NCBI GenBank assembly: GCA_021153185.1
Contig: JAGKTY010000002.1
Span: 61,522 to 125,521 of the forward strand
Direction of reading: 5' to 3'
Source of the DNA: Lachnospiraceae bacterium
GTDB taxonomy: Bacteria > Bacillota > Clostridia > Lachnospirales > Lachnospiraceae
DNA length: 64,000 nucleotides
Below, in pieces: positions 27,257 to 36,496 of this stretch. Position numbers and translations under genes: made by a program. Numbering within the stretch: the first letter of the stretch is position 1; each line of letters begins with the position of its first letter. The notes beneath the pieces are model-generated. The model had not been told where the DNA came from. It was given only the letters and a program-made list of their open reading frames with translations, and did no database searches.

Positions 27257-28657
27257 ATGGAAAAAACATTAGAGAAGATTTCAGCACTTTGTAAGAGCAG
27301 AGGATTTATTTATCCGGGTAGTGAGATTTATGGTGGTCTTGCTAATACATGGGATTACGGTAATCTCGGTGTAGAATTAAAGAACAATGTCAAAAAAGCG
27401 TGGTGGCAGAAATTCATTATGGAAAGCCCATACAACGTAGGTGTTGACTGTGCAATCCTGATGAATCCGCAGACATGGGTAGCGAGTGGACATCTTGGCG
27501 GTTTTTCGGATCCGCTGATGGACTGTAAAGAATGTCATGAGCGTTTCCGCGCTGATAAAGTCATTGAGGATTATGCCGAGGAAAAAGGAATCACACTTCC
27601 AAAACCAATCGATGCATATTCACAGGAAGAGATGAAAGCGTTCATCGAAGAAAACAATGTGCCTTGTCCGACATGCGGCAAACACAATTTTACAGATATC
27701 AGACAGTTTAACTTAATGTTTAAGACATTCCAGGGTGTTACGGAGGATGCCAAAAATACAGTATACCTTCGTCCGGAAACAGCGCAGGGTATTTTTGTAA
27801 ACTTCAAAAATGTGCAGAGAACTTCCCGTAAAAAAATCCCATTTGGTATCGGTCAGATTGGTAAATCATTCCGTAATGAGATTACACCGGGTAACTTTAC
27901 GTTCCGTACAAGAGAGTTTGAGCAGATGGAGCTTGAGTTCTTCTGCGAGCCGGGCACAGATATGGAATGGTTTAGGTATTGGAGAGGCTTCTGTAGAGAC
28001 TGGCTCATCAGCCTTGGTATCAAAGAGGATGAGATGAGACTGCGTGACCACGCACAGGAAGAGCTTTGCTTCTACAGCAAGGGAACAACCGATATTGAGT
28101 ATTTATTCCCATCAATTGGCTGGGGCGAGCTTTGGGGCATTGCAGACCGTACAGATTATGACCTGACGCAGCATCAGAATACATCCGGTCAGGATATGAC
28201 ATACTTTGATGATACAAAGAATGAAAAATACATCCCTTACGTTATCGAGCCGTCACTCGGTGCGGACCGTGTTGTACTTGCATTCCTTTGTGCGGCTTAT
28301 GATGAGGAGAATATCGGAACGGAAGAAAATCCGGATATCCGTACCGTGATGCATTTCCATCCTGCACTTGCACCGGTCAAAATCGGTGTGCTCCCACTTT
28401 CTAAGAAGTTAAACGAAGGCGCGGAGAAAATTTATACACAGCTTTCTAAGAAATATAACTGTGAGTTTGACGACAGGGGAAATATCGGTAAACGTTACCG
28501 TCGCCAGGATGAAATCGGCACACCGTTCTGTATTACATACGATTTCGATTCTGAGCAGGATAACTGCGTAACAGTGCGTTTCCGTGATTCGATGGAGCAG
28601 GAGCGTGTTGCAATCGCTGATCTGGATGCTTACTTTGCAGATAAATTTACATTCTAA
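27257..28657 (+). CDS. glyS: Glycine--tRNA ligase (single-chain class II type)
   Basis: A 466-residue class II synthetase of the alpha-2 form. It joins glycine to tRNA-Gly. Visible are the N-terminal catalytic core (GFIYPGSEIYGGLANTWDYG), the zinc-binding type pairs CKEC and CPTC in the insertion, motif 2 (FRNEITPGNFTFRTREFEQ) and the C-terminal anticodon-binding domain (from about 370, PVKIGVLPLSKKL). GGAGAGG precedes the start. alaS follows after 17 nt. Confidence 0.97.
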   Translation: MEKTLEKISALCKSRGFIYPGSEIYGGLANTWDYGNLGVELKNNVKKAWWQKFIMESPYNVGVDCAILMNPQTWVASGHLGGFSDPLMDCKECHERFRADKVIEDYAEEKGITLPKPIDAYSQEEMKAFIEENNVPCPTCGKHNFTDIRQFNLMFKTFQGVTEDAKNTVYLRPETAQGIFVNFKNVQRTSRKKIPFGIGQIGKSFRNEITPGNFTFRTREFEQMELEFFCEPGTDMEWFRYWRGFCRDWLISLGIKEDEMRLRDHAQEELCFYSKGTTDIEYLFPSIGWGELWGIADRTDYDLTQHQNTSGQDMTYFDDTKNEKYIPYVIEPSLGADRVVLAFLCAAYDEENIGTEENPDIRTVMHFHPALAPVKIGVLPLSKKLNEGAEKIYTQLSKKYNCEFDDRGNIGKRYRRQDEIGTPFCITYDFDSEQDNCVTVRFRDSMEQERVAIADLDAYFADKFTF

Positions 28658-28674
28658 TCTTTTGGAGGATAAAA

Positions 28675-31329
28675 ATGAAACAGTTTACTTCGAACGAACT
28701 GAGAAATGGTTGGTTAAACTTTTATAAAGAACGCGGACATGTGGATGTAGGGGCAGTGTCCCTTGTTTCGGATGGCTCAACAGGCGTTCTGTTTAACGTT
28801 GCCGGTATGCAGCCACTGATGCCTTATCTGTTAGGCCAGAAGCATCCGCTCGGAACGAGACTTTGCAACGTGCAGGGCTGTGTCCGTACAAACGATATTG
28901 ATTCCGTTGGAGATAAAAGCCATGTCACATTTTTTGAGATGATGGGTAGCTGGAGCCTTGGAGATTACTTCAAAGAGGAGCGTACCAAATGGAGCTATGA
29001 GCTTTTGACAGAGGTTTACGGCTTTGACCGTGATCACCTTGCAGCGACTGTATTTGCAGGTGATGAAAATGCACCACGCGATGAAGAAGGGGCACAGTGT
29101 CGTATCAATTCCGGCTTCAAACCGGAAAATGTATACTATCTTCCGGCAGAAGACAACTGGTGGGGACTGGAATACGGACCATGCGGACCGGACAGTGAGA
29201 TGTTCTATATCGCGGACGTTCCGGATTGCGGACCAAACTGTGGACCGGGATGTAACTGCGGCAAATATACAGAGCTTGGAAATGATGTATTTATGCAGTA
29301 TGAAAAGCATAAAGACGGTCATCTTACACCACTGAAACAAAAAAATGTTGATACAGGCTGGGGTCTTGAAAGAAACCTCGCATTCTTAAATGGTACAAAA
29401 GATGTTTATCAGACAGACCTGTTTGCACCTGTGATTGCCTATATTGAAAAAGAGGCCGGATGTAAATATGAGGCAGATGAAAAACAGACCAGATCAATGC
29501 GTATTTTATCAGACCATATGCGTACATCTGTCATGCTCATCGGAGATGAGGCAAGACTAACACCATCCAATGCCGGTGCCGGATATGTCCTTCGCAGATT
29601 AATCCGCCGTGCTGTCCGTCACGGACGTATGCTTGGCCTGAAAAAAGATAACTTTATTAAGATTGCAACAATCTTTATCGATGAGATTTACAATGAGAGT
29701 TACCCACTCCTTGTAAAACAGCGCGATTTTATTTTAAAAGAATTAGACAAGGAAATTGTCCGTTTTGAAAGCACGCTCGAGAACGGTATGAAAGAGTTCA
29801 AAAAGATTTTGGATGAAAAAGTAAAAGCCGGCGAGCATAAGATTGACGGAAAGAGTGCATTCTATCTGTATGACACATTTGGCTTCCCACTCGAATTAAC
29901 TGTTGAGATGGCTTTGGAAGAAGGGGTGTCTGTTGATGAGGCCGGCTTTGACAGTGCAATGGAAGAGCAGAAGAAGAAAGCAAGAGAAAACCAGAATTTC
30001 TCAGCGAAGCTTTCAGCAGATGCAGACTTGTTCAATGATCTTTCAGCAGATATTACAAGCGAGTTTATCGGTTACGATGCACTGACATGCGAGAGCAGTA
30101 TTACAGCGCTTGCAAGTGAAAGCGCGATTGTATCTGTCCTATCAGAGGGAGAAAACGGAACGGTTATCGTTCCTGAAACAACGTTCTATGCCACAATGGG
30201 TGGACAGAAGGGCGATATCGGTGAAATTGCGACACCGTCAGGCGTATTTGCGGTAGTTGAGACTGTGAAATTGCCGGAAAACAGAATCGGTCATGTCGGA
30301 TGTGTGACAAGCGGAAGCATCAAAGTGGGCGAAAAAGCAACGATGAGCGTTGACAGTGCAAACCGTATGAACACTTGCAGAAACCATTCGGCAACACATC
30401 TTCTGCAGGCGGCACTGCAGGAAGTGCTTGGCGACCAGGTGCATCAGCAGGGTTCTTACCAGGATGCAGAGCGCACAAGATTTGACTTCAGCCATGGACA
30501 GGCCGTGACGAAAGAAGAACTTGCAAAAGTAGAAGCAATTGTCAATGAAAAGATTGCACAGGGACTTGGCGTTTTGACACAGGTGATGGATGTAGAAGAG
30601 GCAAAGGCATCCGGTGCAATGGCACTCTTTGGTGAAAAATACGGTGACAGTGTAAGAGTTGTCTCAATGGGAGATTTCTCAAAGGAACTTTGTGGTGGTA
30701 CACATGTTGCCAATACGAGCGACATCCATAATTTCAAGATTTTGGCAGAAAGCGGCGTTGCTGCAGGCGTTCGCCGTATCGAGGCGATTACAGGTGCCAA
30801 TGTACTTGCATACTATGCGGGACTTGAAGCTCAGCTATCTGAGGCCGCCGCTATTGTAAAGTCTACTCCGGCGAATTTAAATGACAAATTGAAAGCGATG
30901 ATGGCAGAAATCAAAGCGCTTCAGTCTGAAAATGAATCGTTAAAGAGCAAAGCAGCAAAGGATGCGCTCGGCGATGTCATGAACCAGGTCAAAGAAGTAT
31001 CCGGCGTGAAACTTCTTGCAACAAGTGTTGCGGGTGTTGATATGAACGGACTGCGTGACCTTTCGGATCAGCTCAAAGCAAAACTCGGGGAGGGCGTTGT
31101 TGTACTCGCTTCAGAGCAGGACGGTAAGGTGAATCTTGTTGCAATGGCAACAGACGGTGCGATGGCAAAAGGTGCGCATGCCGGCAATCTGATTAAGGGT
31201 ATTGCTGCACTTGTTGGCGGTGGCGGCGGCGGCCGTCCAAATATGGCACAGGCCGGCGGAAAGAACCCGGCAGGTATTTCTGATGCAATTGCGGAAGTTG
31301 AAAAGGTACTTGCTTTGCAGCTATCGTAA
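28675..31329 (+). CDS. alaS: Alanine--tRNA ligase
   Basis: Full-length AlaRS (884 residues). The N-terminal class II core is followed by a tRNA-recognition region, an editing domain with HSATH near residue 570 and CGGTH near residue 674, which removes misactivated serine and glycine, and a C-terminal DHHA1 domain ending in the GGGGGGRPNMAQAGG stretch. It shares a short intergenic gap with glyS, giving an uncommon glyS-alaS pair; the start is preceded by GGAGG. Confidence 0.97.
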   Translation: MKQFTSNELRNGWLNFYKERGHVDVGAVSLVSDGSTGVLFNVAGMQPLMPYLLGQKHPLGTRLCNVQGCVRTNDIDSVGDKSHVTFFEMMGSWSLGDYFKEERTKWSYELLTEVYGFDRDHLAATVFAGDENAPRDEEGAQCRINSGFKPENVYYLPAEDNWWGLEYGPCGPDSEMFYIADVPDCGPNCGPGCNCGKYTELGNDVFMQYEKHKDGHLTPLKQKNVDTGWGLERNLAFLNGTKDVYQTDLFAPVIAYIEKEAGCKYEADEKQTRSMRILSDHMRTSVMLIGDEARLTPSNAGAGYVLRRLIRRAVRHGRMLGLKKDNFIKIATIFIDEIYNESYPLLVKQRDFILKELDKEIVRFESTLENGMKEFKKILDEKVKAGEHKIDGKSAFYLYDTFGFPLELTVEMALEEGVSVDEAGFDSAMEEQKKKARENQNFSAKLSADADLFNDLSADITSEFIGYDALTCESSITALASESAIVSVLSEGENGTVIVPETTFYATMGGQKGDIGEIATPSGVFAVVETVKLPENRIGHVGCVTSGSIKVGEKATMSVDSANRMNTCRNHSATHLLQAALQEVLGDQVHQQGSYQDAERTRFDFSHGQAVTKEELAKVEAIVNEKIAQGLGVLTQVMDVEEAKASGAMALFGEKYGDSVRVVSMGDFSKELCGGTHVANTSDIHNFKILAESGVAAGVRRIEAITGANVLAYYAGLEAQLSEAAAIVKSTPANLNDKLKAMMAEIKALQSENESLKSKAAKDALGDVMNQVKEVSGVKLLATSVAGVDMNGLRDLSDQLKAKLGEGVVVLASEQDGKVNLVAMATDGAMAKGAHAGNLIKGIAALVGGGGGGRPNMAQAGGKNPAGISDAIAEVEKVLALQLS

Positions 31330-31387
31330 ATTCAGGAATGGATCAGTTTTTCAGGCAGGTTTTTCAGATGAAGCGACAAAAAAGTAG

Positions 31388-31415
31388 TTGACGAATTTGA
31401 AAAATCTGTTATAAT
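31388..31415 (+). promoter_or_regulatory. Sigma-A promoter of rpsU
   Basis: TTGACG (31388-31393), a 16 bp spacer and TATAAT (31410-31415). The predicted transcript starts near 31422, leaving a leader of about 70 nt before rpsU. Confidence 0.8.
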
Positions 31416-31493
31416 ATCTACATGTGTGTATGTGAATGCACAAATAACCCGGCAGTCAAGAAACTAGAGGGACTGAAGGGAGGTCAGGTGTTT

Positions 31494-31670
31494 ATGTCAA
31501 ATATTATCGTAAAAGAGAATGAAACTTTAGACAGCGCATTACGTCGTTTTAAGAGAAGCTGTGCTAAGGCAGGTATTCAGCAGGAGATTCGTAAAAGAGA
31601 GCATTACGAGAAACCAAGCGTAAAGCGTAAAAAGAAATCAGAAGCTGCTAGAAAACGTAAATACAACTAA
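31494..31670 (+). CDS. rpsU: 30S ribosomal protein S21
   Basis: 58 residues, strongly basic, with the family pattern ENETLDSALRRFKRSCAKAG and the RKREHYEKPS motif. The ATG at 31494 gives the normal S21 length and has GGGAGG upstream; the in-frame ATG at 31422 would add 24 unlikely residues and coincides with the predicted transcription start. Confidence 0.96.
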   Translation: MSNIIVKENETLDSALRRFKRSCAKAGIQQEIRKREHYEKPSVKRKKKSEAARKRKYN

Positions 31671-31676
31671 GCGTTG

Positions 31677-31710
31677 AAGAAAGCCTTAGGCAGACTAAGG
31701 CTTTCTTTTC
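31677..31710 (+). terminator. Intrinsic terminator after rpsU
   Basis: AAGAAAGCCTTAG (31677-31689) pairs with CTAAGGCTTTCTT (31695-31707), loop GCAGA, followed by T-rich sequence. Confidence 0.88.
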
Positions 31711-31732
31711 TTGTTTTAGGGGGAATTATTAT

Positions 31733-32326
31733 ATGTTATCACAATTTGGTGGTAGTGGAAATGTTCTGTTGTTTTTTGAATGTTTCCTGTTTTACAGCTT
31801 CGCCGGATGGGTTGTTGAGTCGATTTATATGTCACTTTGCAACAAGAAAATCACAAATCGCGGATTCGCGAAGGGACCGCTTTGTCCGATTTACGGATTT
31901 GGCGGCACACTGGGATATTTTCTGCTGCATTCATTAAGCGACTGGGTGATTTTGCTGTATATCGTGTCAGCGATTCTGGCCACAATGTTTGAGTTCCTCG
32001 TTGGGAAACTGATGATATATACACTTGGTGATTTGTGGTGGGATTACAATGACAAACCATTTAATTATAAAGGCATTATTTGTCTGGAAAGCACCATTGC
32101 GTGGGGCTTTTACGGTGTTTTTATCGTGCGCTATATCAACGATTTTATCGTTGCGATCGTATCGATGATTCCAAGAAGAGTCGGAATTGTCGTATGCACG
32201 GTTTGTTTAACCGGGTATTTGATTGATTTTGTTTACCATCTGCTGCTTGCGCTGGATATGACGCCGGCAGAGTGCAAAGACAAGATTGTAGAAAATGTTC
32301 GGGATATCCGTGCACGGCGGGGTTGA
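31733..32326 (+). CDS. CmpB-like putative ABC-transporter membrane protein
   Basis: 197 residues with about five hydrophobic helices. The segments SFAGWVVESIYMSLCNKK, GPLCPIYGFGG and GDLWWDYNDKPFNYKG are hallmarks of the ABC_trans_CmpB family, common in Lachnospiraceae and often annotated as a type IV permease although transport has not been shown for most members. No ATPase gene is adjacent. The livJ promoter overlaps its stop codon. Confidence 0.85.
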   Translation: MLSQFGGSGNVLLFFECFLFYSFAGWVVESIYMSLCNKKITNRGFAKGPLCPIYGFGGTLGYFLLHSLSDWVILLYIVSAILATMFEFLVGKLMIYTLGDLWWDYNDKPFNYKGIICLESTIAWGFYGVFIVRYINDFIVAIVSMIPRRVGIVVCTVCLTGYLIDFVYHLLLALDMTPAECKDKIVENVRDIRARRG

Positions 32327-32351
32327 CAAATTTCAATTATTCGCTTATTAT
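32323..32351 (+). promoter_or_regulatory. Strong sigma-A promoter of livJHMGF
   Basis: TTGACA (32323-32328), a 17 bp spacer and TATTAT (32346-32351). The -35 element overlaps the stop codon of the CmpB-like gene. Confidence 0.88.
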
Positions 32352-32359
32352 GACATGAG

Positions 32360-32452
32360 ACGTCAATGGGGGCTTCTTATTTATGGATAAGAAGCCTTTT
32401 CTGTTATTTAAAGCTTTAACAGATTGACGTGATAGCGGACAGATTTGTCTGC
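32360..32452 (+). promoter_or_regulatory. Structured leader RNA of livJ (candidate attenuator)
   Basis: The transcribed leader can fold into a three-way junction. P1 is ACGTCAAT (32360-32367) with ATTGACGT (32423-32430). P2 is GGCTTCTTAT (32371-32380) with ATAAGAAGCC (32387-32396), followed by TTTT. P3 is CTGTTA (32401-32406) with TAACAG (32417-32422). A fourth hairpin (32435-32452) precedes the ribosome-binding site. P2 with its T run could act as a terminator. I do not recognise it as a known riboswitch class. Confidence 0.6.
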
Positions 32453-32469
32453 AGAAGGAGGAGAAAAGT

Positions 32470-33687
32470 ATGAAAAAGAAAGTATTAAGCGTGATGCTTA
32501 GCGTAGCAATGGTTGCTTCTTTGCTTGCAGGATGCGGCAACGGTGCATCAGGCGAGGCTGCTACAAGTGAGACAACAACAGAGGCAGCTTCAAACGAGGA
32601 TGCAGCTGCTGAGACAGCAGAAGGCGGCACATTCAAAATCGGTGGTATCGGACCTCTTACAGGTGGCGCTGCCGTTTATGGTATCGCAGAGAAAAACGGT
32701 ATCCAGATTGCAGTTGACGAGATTAATGCAAACGGTGGTATCAATGGTATGCAGGTAGAACTCAACTTCCAGGATGATGAGCTTGATGCAGAAAAATCCG
32801 TAAACGCATACAACTCATTAAAGGACTGGGGTATGCAGGTTCTTGCAGGCTGCGTAACAAGTGCATGTAGTATTGCAGTATCTGATAAGACAGCAGCAGA
32901 TAACATGTTCCAGATTACACCTTCCGGTTCAGCAGTAGATTGTGTTGCAACTGACAATGCATTCCGTATCTGTTTCTCAGATCCGAACCAGGGTATTGCT
33001 TCAGCACAGTATATCGGTGAGAATGGTCTTGCTTCAAAAGTTGCAGTTATCTACGATAGCTCAGATGTTTATTCATCAGGTATTTATGAGAAATTTGCTA
33101 CGGAAGCAGCAAATCAGCCATTTGAAATTGTTGCAGCTGAGGCATTTACAGCAGATAACAAAACAGACTTCTCTGTACAGATCCAGAAAGCACAGGATGC
33201 AGGCGCTGACCTTGTATTCTTACCAATCTACTATACAGAGGCTTCCCTGATCTTAACACAGGCAAAGAGCATGGGATTTGAGACAAAATTCTTCGGATGT
33301 GACGGTCTTGACGGTATCCTTGATGTTGAGAACTTCGACACAGCAGTGGCTGAGGGCGTTATGCTTCTGACACCATTTGCTGCTGATGCAGAGGATGAGA
33401 TGACAAAGAAATTTGTTGAAACATACAAAGAAAAATTCGGTGAGACACCAAACCAGTTCGCAGCAGATGGTTATGATACAGTTTACACAATCAAAGCTGC
33501 AGCAGAGAAAGCAGGCGTAACAGCAGATATGTCTGTTTCAGACATCTGCGAAGCAATCAAAGGTGTTATGACAGAAATCTCTGTTGATGGATTAACAGGT
33601 GAGGGTATCACATGGACAGCTGACGGTGAGCCTTCAAAAGCACCAAAGGCAGTTGTAATTAAAGATGGTGCATACGCTGCAATGTAA
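32470..33687 (+). CDS. livJ: Branched-chain amino acid ABC transporter, substrate-binding lipoprotein
   Basis: Type I periplasmic-binding fold protein anchored by a lipobox (LLAGCGNG, Cys near 22), followed by a Thr/Ala/Glu-rich linker and the binding domain (FKIGGIGPLTGGAAVYG onward, 405 residues in all). It captures leucine, isoleucine, valine or related amino acids for the LivHMGF permease encoded downstream. The exact ligand is inferred from family and operon. GGAGGAG precedes the ATG, and codon use suggests high expression. Confidence 0.93.
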   Translation: MKKKVLSVMLSVAMVASLLAGCGNGASGEAATSETTTEAASNEDAAAETAEGGTFKIGGIGPLTGGAAVYGIAEKNGIQIAVDEINANGGINGMQVELNFQDDELDAEKSVNAYNSLKDWGMQVLAGCVTSACSIAVSDKTAADNMFQITPSGSAVDCVATDNAFRICFSDPNQGIASAQYIGENGLASKVAVIYDSSDVYSSGIYEKFATEAANQPFEIVAAEAFTADNKTDFSVQIQKAQDAGADLVFLPIYYTEASLILTQAKSMGFETKFFGCDGLDGILDVENFDTAVAEGVMLLTPFAADAEDEMTKKFVETYKEKFGETPNQFAADGYDTVYTIKAAAEKAGVTADMSVSDICEAIKGVMTEISVDGLTGEGITWTADGEPSKAPKAVVIKDGAYAAM

Positions 33688-33719
33688 TTTGTAGTTGTAT
33701 TTGTTTTACAAACATGAAA

Positions 33720-33740
33720 GGTGCCCGCGGTGCGGGCACC
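33720..33740 (+). terminator. Stem-loop between livJ and livH
   Basis: GGTGCCCGC (33720-33728) pairs perfectly with GCGGGCACC (33732-33740); only a weak T tract (ACTTTTATTT) follows. It probably stops part of the transcripts or protects the livJ mRNA 3' end, so that binding protein exceeds permease. Confidence 0.7.
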
Positions 33741-33766
33741 ATACTTTTATTTAATGAGGTGATCAG

Positions 33767-34648
33767 ATGAGTTTTTTATCTTATCTTGCAAATGGAATTA
33801 GCTTGGGGAGTGTTTATGCGTTAATTGCACTTGGTTACTCCATGGTATATGGTATCGCGAAGATGCTGAATTTTGCGCACGGCGATGTCATTATGATTGG
33901 TGGTTACGTTGTGTTTGTTGGCGTCAGCAATATGGGAGTGCATCCACTCCTTGCAATTTTGATTTCAATGGTTGTTTGTACGATACTTGGTGTGACAATC
34001 GAGCGTGTTGCGTATAAACCACTGAGAGGCGCATCACCTCTTGCGGTTCTGATTACGGCAATCGGTGTAAGTTACCTGCTTCAGAACATCGCACTTCTGA
34101 TTTTCGGTTCTGATACCAAAGCATTTACCAATGTCGTAACATTACCGAATTTATCATTATTTGATGGAAAACTGGTTATCAGTTCGGTGACGATTGTCAC
34201 AATTGTGGTGAGCATTGTGATTATGATCGGACTGACGTTATTTGTTAACAAAACAAAAGCAGGACGTGCCATGACAGCTGTATCGGAAGATAAAGGTGCA
34301 GCACAGCTGATGGGTATCAATGTAAATGGTACCATCGCACTGACGTTTGCAATCGGCAGTAGTCTTGCGGCAGTAGCGGGTGTGCTTCTTTGTTCCGCAT
34401 ATCCGTCTCTTACACCTTATACAGGTTCTATGCCCGGTATCAAAGCGTTTGTCGCGGCTGTATTTGGTGGAATTGGTTCGATTCCGGGCGCATTTATCGG
34501 CGGCATTTTGCTTGGCGTTATTGAAAACTTAAGCAAAGCATATATTTCTTCACAGTTATCGGATGCAATTGTTTTTTCGGTACTCATTATTGTATTACTT
34601 GTGAAACCAACCGGAATTCTTGGTAAGAATATCCAAGAGAAAGTGTAG
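33767..34648 (+). CDS. livH: Branched-chain amino acid ABC transporter permease LivH
   Basis: 293 residues, about eight hydrophobic helices. The N-terminus LANGISLGSVYALIALGYSM and the loop LNFAHGD are typical of LivH. It forms the membrane channel with LivM. The operon order J-H-M-G-F is standard. The ATG is preceded by GAGGTG. Confidence 0.95.
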   Translation: MSFLSYLANGISLGSVYALIALGYSMVYGIAKMLNFAHGDVIMIGGYVVFVGVSNMGVHPLLAILISMVVCTILGVTIERVAYKPLRGASPLAVLITAIGVSYLLQNIALLIFGSDTKAFTNVVTLPNLSLFDGKLVISSVTIVTIVVSIVIMIGLTLFVNKTKAGRAMTAVSEDKGAAQLMGINVNGTIALTFAIGSSLAAVAGVLLCSAYPSLTPYTGSMPGIKAFVAAVFGGIGSIPGAFIGGILLGVIENLSKAYISSQLSDAIVFSVLIIVLLVKPTGILGKNIQEKV

Positions 34649-34656
34649 GCATTGTT

Positions 34657-35721
34657 ATGAAGAAATTAAGAAAAGAAACAAAGAATAATCTGATTACATA
34701 TGGAATTGTAATCCTTACATATATCATCGTTCAGATCCTTGTTGCAACCGGTAACATGTCGAGTCTGATGCAGGGACTTTTGGTTCCGTTTTGTACGTAT
34801 GTCATTGTGGCGATTTCGCTCAATTTAACAGTTGGTGTACTTGGCGAATTGAGTCTTGGACATGCAGGATTTATGTGTGTCGGTGCATTTTCGAGTGCGT
34901 TGTTTTCGCTTGCGGTCAAAGATTCGTTTACCGTAGCGCCGCTTCGTTTCCTTTGTGCCATTTTGATTGGTGCATTATCTGCAGCACTGATTGGATTCCT
35001 TGTGGGAATTCCGGTACTACGTCTGCGTGGAGATTATCTTGCAATTGTCACACTGGCGTTTGGTGAAATCATCAAAAATATTATCAATGCAATTTATCTT
35101 GGCATTGACGGAAACGGCATCCATATTTCACTTAAGGATGCGATGAGTCTTGGCCTTTCGGAAGATGGCAGGATGTTAATCAAGGGTGCACAGGGCATTA
35201 CGGGAACACCGCACGATTCAAACTTTACAATCGGCGTTGTGCTTGTTCTCGTGACACTGTTTATTGTATTAAACTTTATGGACAGCCGTTCGGGACGTGC
35301 TGTGATGTCGATTCGTGATAACCGCATTGCGGCAGAGTCGGTTGGTATTGATGTAACCAGATACAAGCTGATTGCATTTACGATTTCAGCAGCCCTTGCC
35401 GGTGTTGCCGGCGTGCTGTATGCACACAATTTATCTACGCTGAATGCACAGCCAAAGAATTTTGGATACAATATGTCCATTCTGATTTTGGTATTTGTCG
35501 TACTCGGTGGTATCGGAAGCATGAGAGGCTCCATGATTGCGGCAGTTCTCCTTACATTGCTCCCGGAGGTACTGCGTTTTATGGCAGATTACCGTATGCT
35601 GATTTATGCAATTGTACTCATTGTGATGATGTTATTTAACTGGTCACCGGATGCAATCAATATGAGAAAGCGTTTGATGGCAAAAATATTCCCGAAAAAA
35701 TCGCAGAAGGAGGAAGCATAG
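34657..35721 (+). CDS. livM: Branched-chain amino acid ABC transporter permease LivM
   Basis: 354 residues with about nine hydrophobic helices. The motifs LNLTVGVLGELSLGHAGFM and LRGDYLAIVTLAFGEI are characteristic of LivM; SIRDNRIAAESVGID is the coupling-helix region that contacts the ATPases. It starts 8 nt after livH and is followed 2 nt later by livG. Confidence 0.95.
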   Translation: MKKLRKETKNNLITYGIVILTYIIVQILVATGNMSSLMQGLLVPFCTYVIVAISLNLTVGVLGELSLGHAGFMCVGAFSSALFSLAVKDSFTVAPLRFLCAILIGALSAALIGFLVGIPVLRLRGDYLAIVTLAFGEIIKNIINAIYLGIDGNGIHISLKDAMSLGLSEDGRMLIKGAQGITGTPHDSNFTIGVVLVLVTLFIVLNFMDSRSGRAVMSIRDNRIAAESVGIDVTRYKLIAFTISAALAGVAGVLYAHNLSTLNAQPKNFGYNMSILILVFVVLGGIGSMRGSMIAAVLLTLLPEVLRFMADYRMLIYAIVLIVMMLFNWSPDAINMRKRLMAKIFPKKSQKEEA

Positions 35722-35723
35722 GT

Positions 35724-36482
35724 ATGGCAATGTTAGAAGTAAAAAATCTTGCAATCTCCTTTGGCGGACTTCGTGCCGTGAGCGGATTTGAAATTACCAT
35801 CGAAAAAGGGCAGCTCTATGGACTCATTGGTCCAAACGGTGCCGGTAAAACAACAGCATTTAACCTGCTTACGGGCGTTTATAAACCGGATGAAGGTTCT
35901 ATTGTGCTCGATGGCGTCAATATCACAGGAAAGAGAACCATTGATATTTGTAAGGCGGGAATTGCCAGAACGTTCCAAAATATCCGCCTGTTTTCGGATA
36001 TGTCCGTACTTGATAATGTAAAGGTCGGTCTTCATAATTCCAATGAATACAGTACGTTTACGGGCATTTTAAGACTTCCGAAGTATTTTAAGACGGAAAA
36101 AGCAATGAACGAAGAGGCAATGGAGCTTTTGAAGGTGTTTGGACTGGAAGAATTTGCAGCGTATAACGCATCAAATCTTCCGTACGGACAGCAGAGAAAG
36201 CTTGAGATTGCAAGAGCGCTTGCAACGAAGCCGAAGCTGCTGTTGCTTGATGAGCCTGCCGCAGGTATGAACCCGAATGAAACAAAAGAACTGATGGACA
36301 CGATCAAATTTGTGCGTGACCATTTTGATATGACCATTTTACTCATTGAGCATGATATGAAGCTTGTCAGCGGTATTTGTGAAAAATTGACAGTACTGAA
36401 CTTTGGTGAGGTGCTCTGTCAGGGAGATACCTCAGAGGTACTGAATAACCCTGAAGTCATTAAGGCATACCTTGGAGAGTAG
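35724..36482 (+). CDS. livG: Branched-chain amino acid ABC transporter ATPase LivG
   Basis: 252 residues. Walker A GPNGAGKTT is near residue 37, then the long LivG-type insertion after TFQNIRLF, the signature LPYGQQRKLEIARALA near 154, Walker B LLLLDEPAAGMNP near 173 and the switch His in LLIEHDM. It powers import with LivF. AGGAGG lies in the end of livM. Confidence 0.96.
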   Translation: MAMLEVKNLAISFGGLRAVSGFEITIEKGQLYGLIGPNGAGKTTAFNLLTGVYKPDEGSIVLDGVNITGKRTIDICKAGIARTFQNIRLFSDMSVLDNVKVGLHNSNEYSTFTGILRLPKYFKTEKAMNEEAMELLKVFGLEEFAAYNASNLPYGQQRKLEIARALATKPKLLLLDEPAAGMNPNETKELMDTIKFVRDHFDMTILLIEHDMKLVSGICEKLTVLNFGEVLCQGDTSEVLNNPEVIKAYLGE

Positions 36483-36496
36483 GAGGCAGATTGATT

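Noticed and set aside
31422..31493. In-frame N-terminal extension of rpsU
   Set aside because: It begins at the predicted transcription start, adds non-S21 residues, and the ATG at 31494 has a proper ribosome-binding site and gives the normal length.
31674..31937. 87-codon frame overlapping the rpsU terminator and the CmpB-like gene
   Set aside because: It runs through the terminator and is a frame shadow of the conserved membrane protein.
32360..32430. Purine-type riboswitch before livJ
   Set aside because: The three-way junction exists, but junction strands (GGG, TTTT, none) lack the conserved purine riboswitch bases and the loops cannot form the known loop-loop contact.
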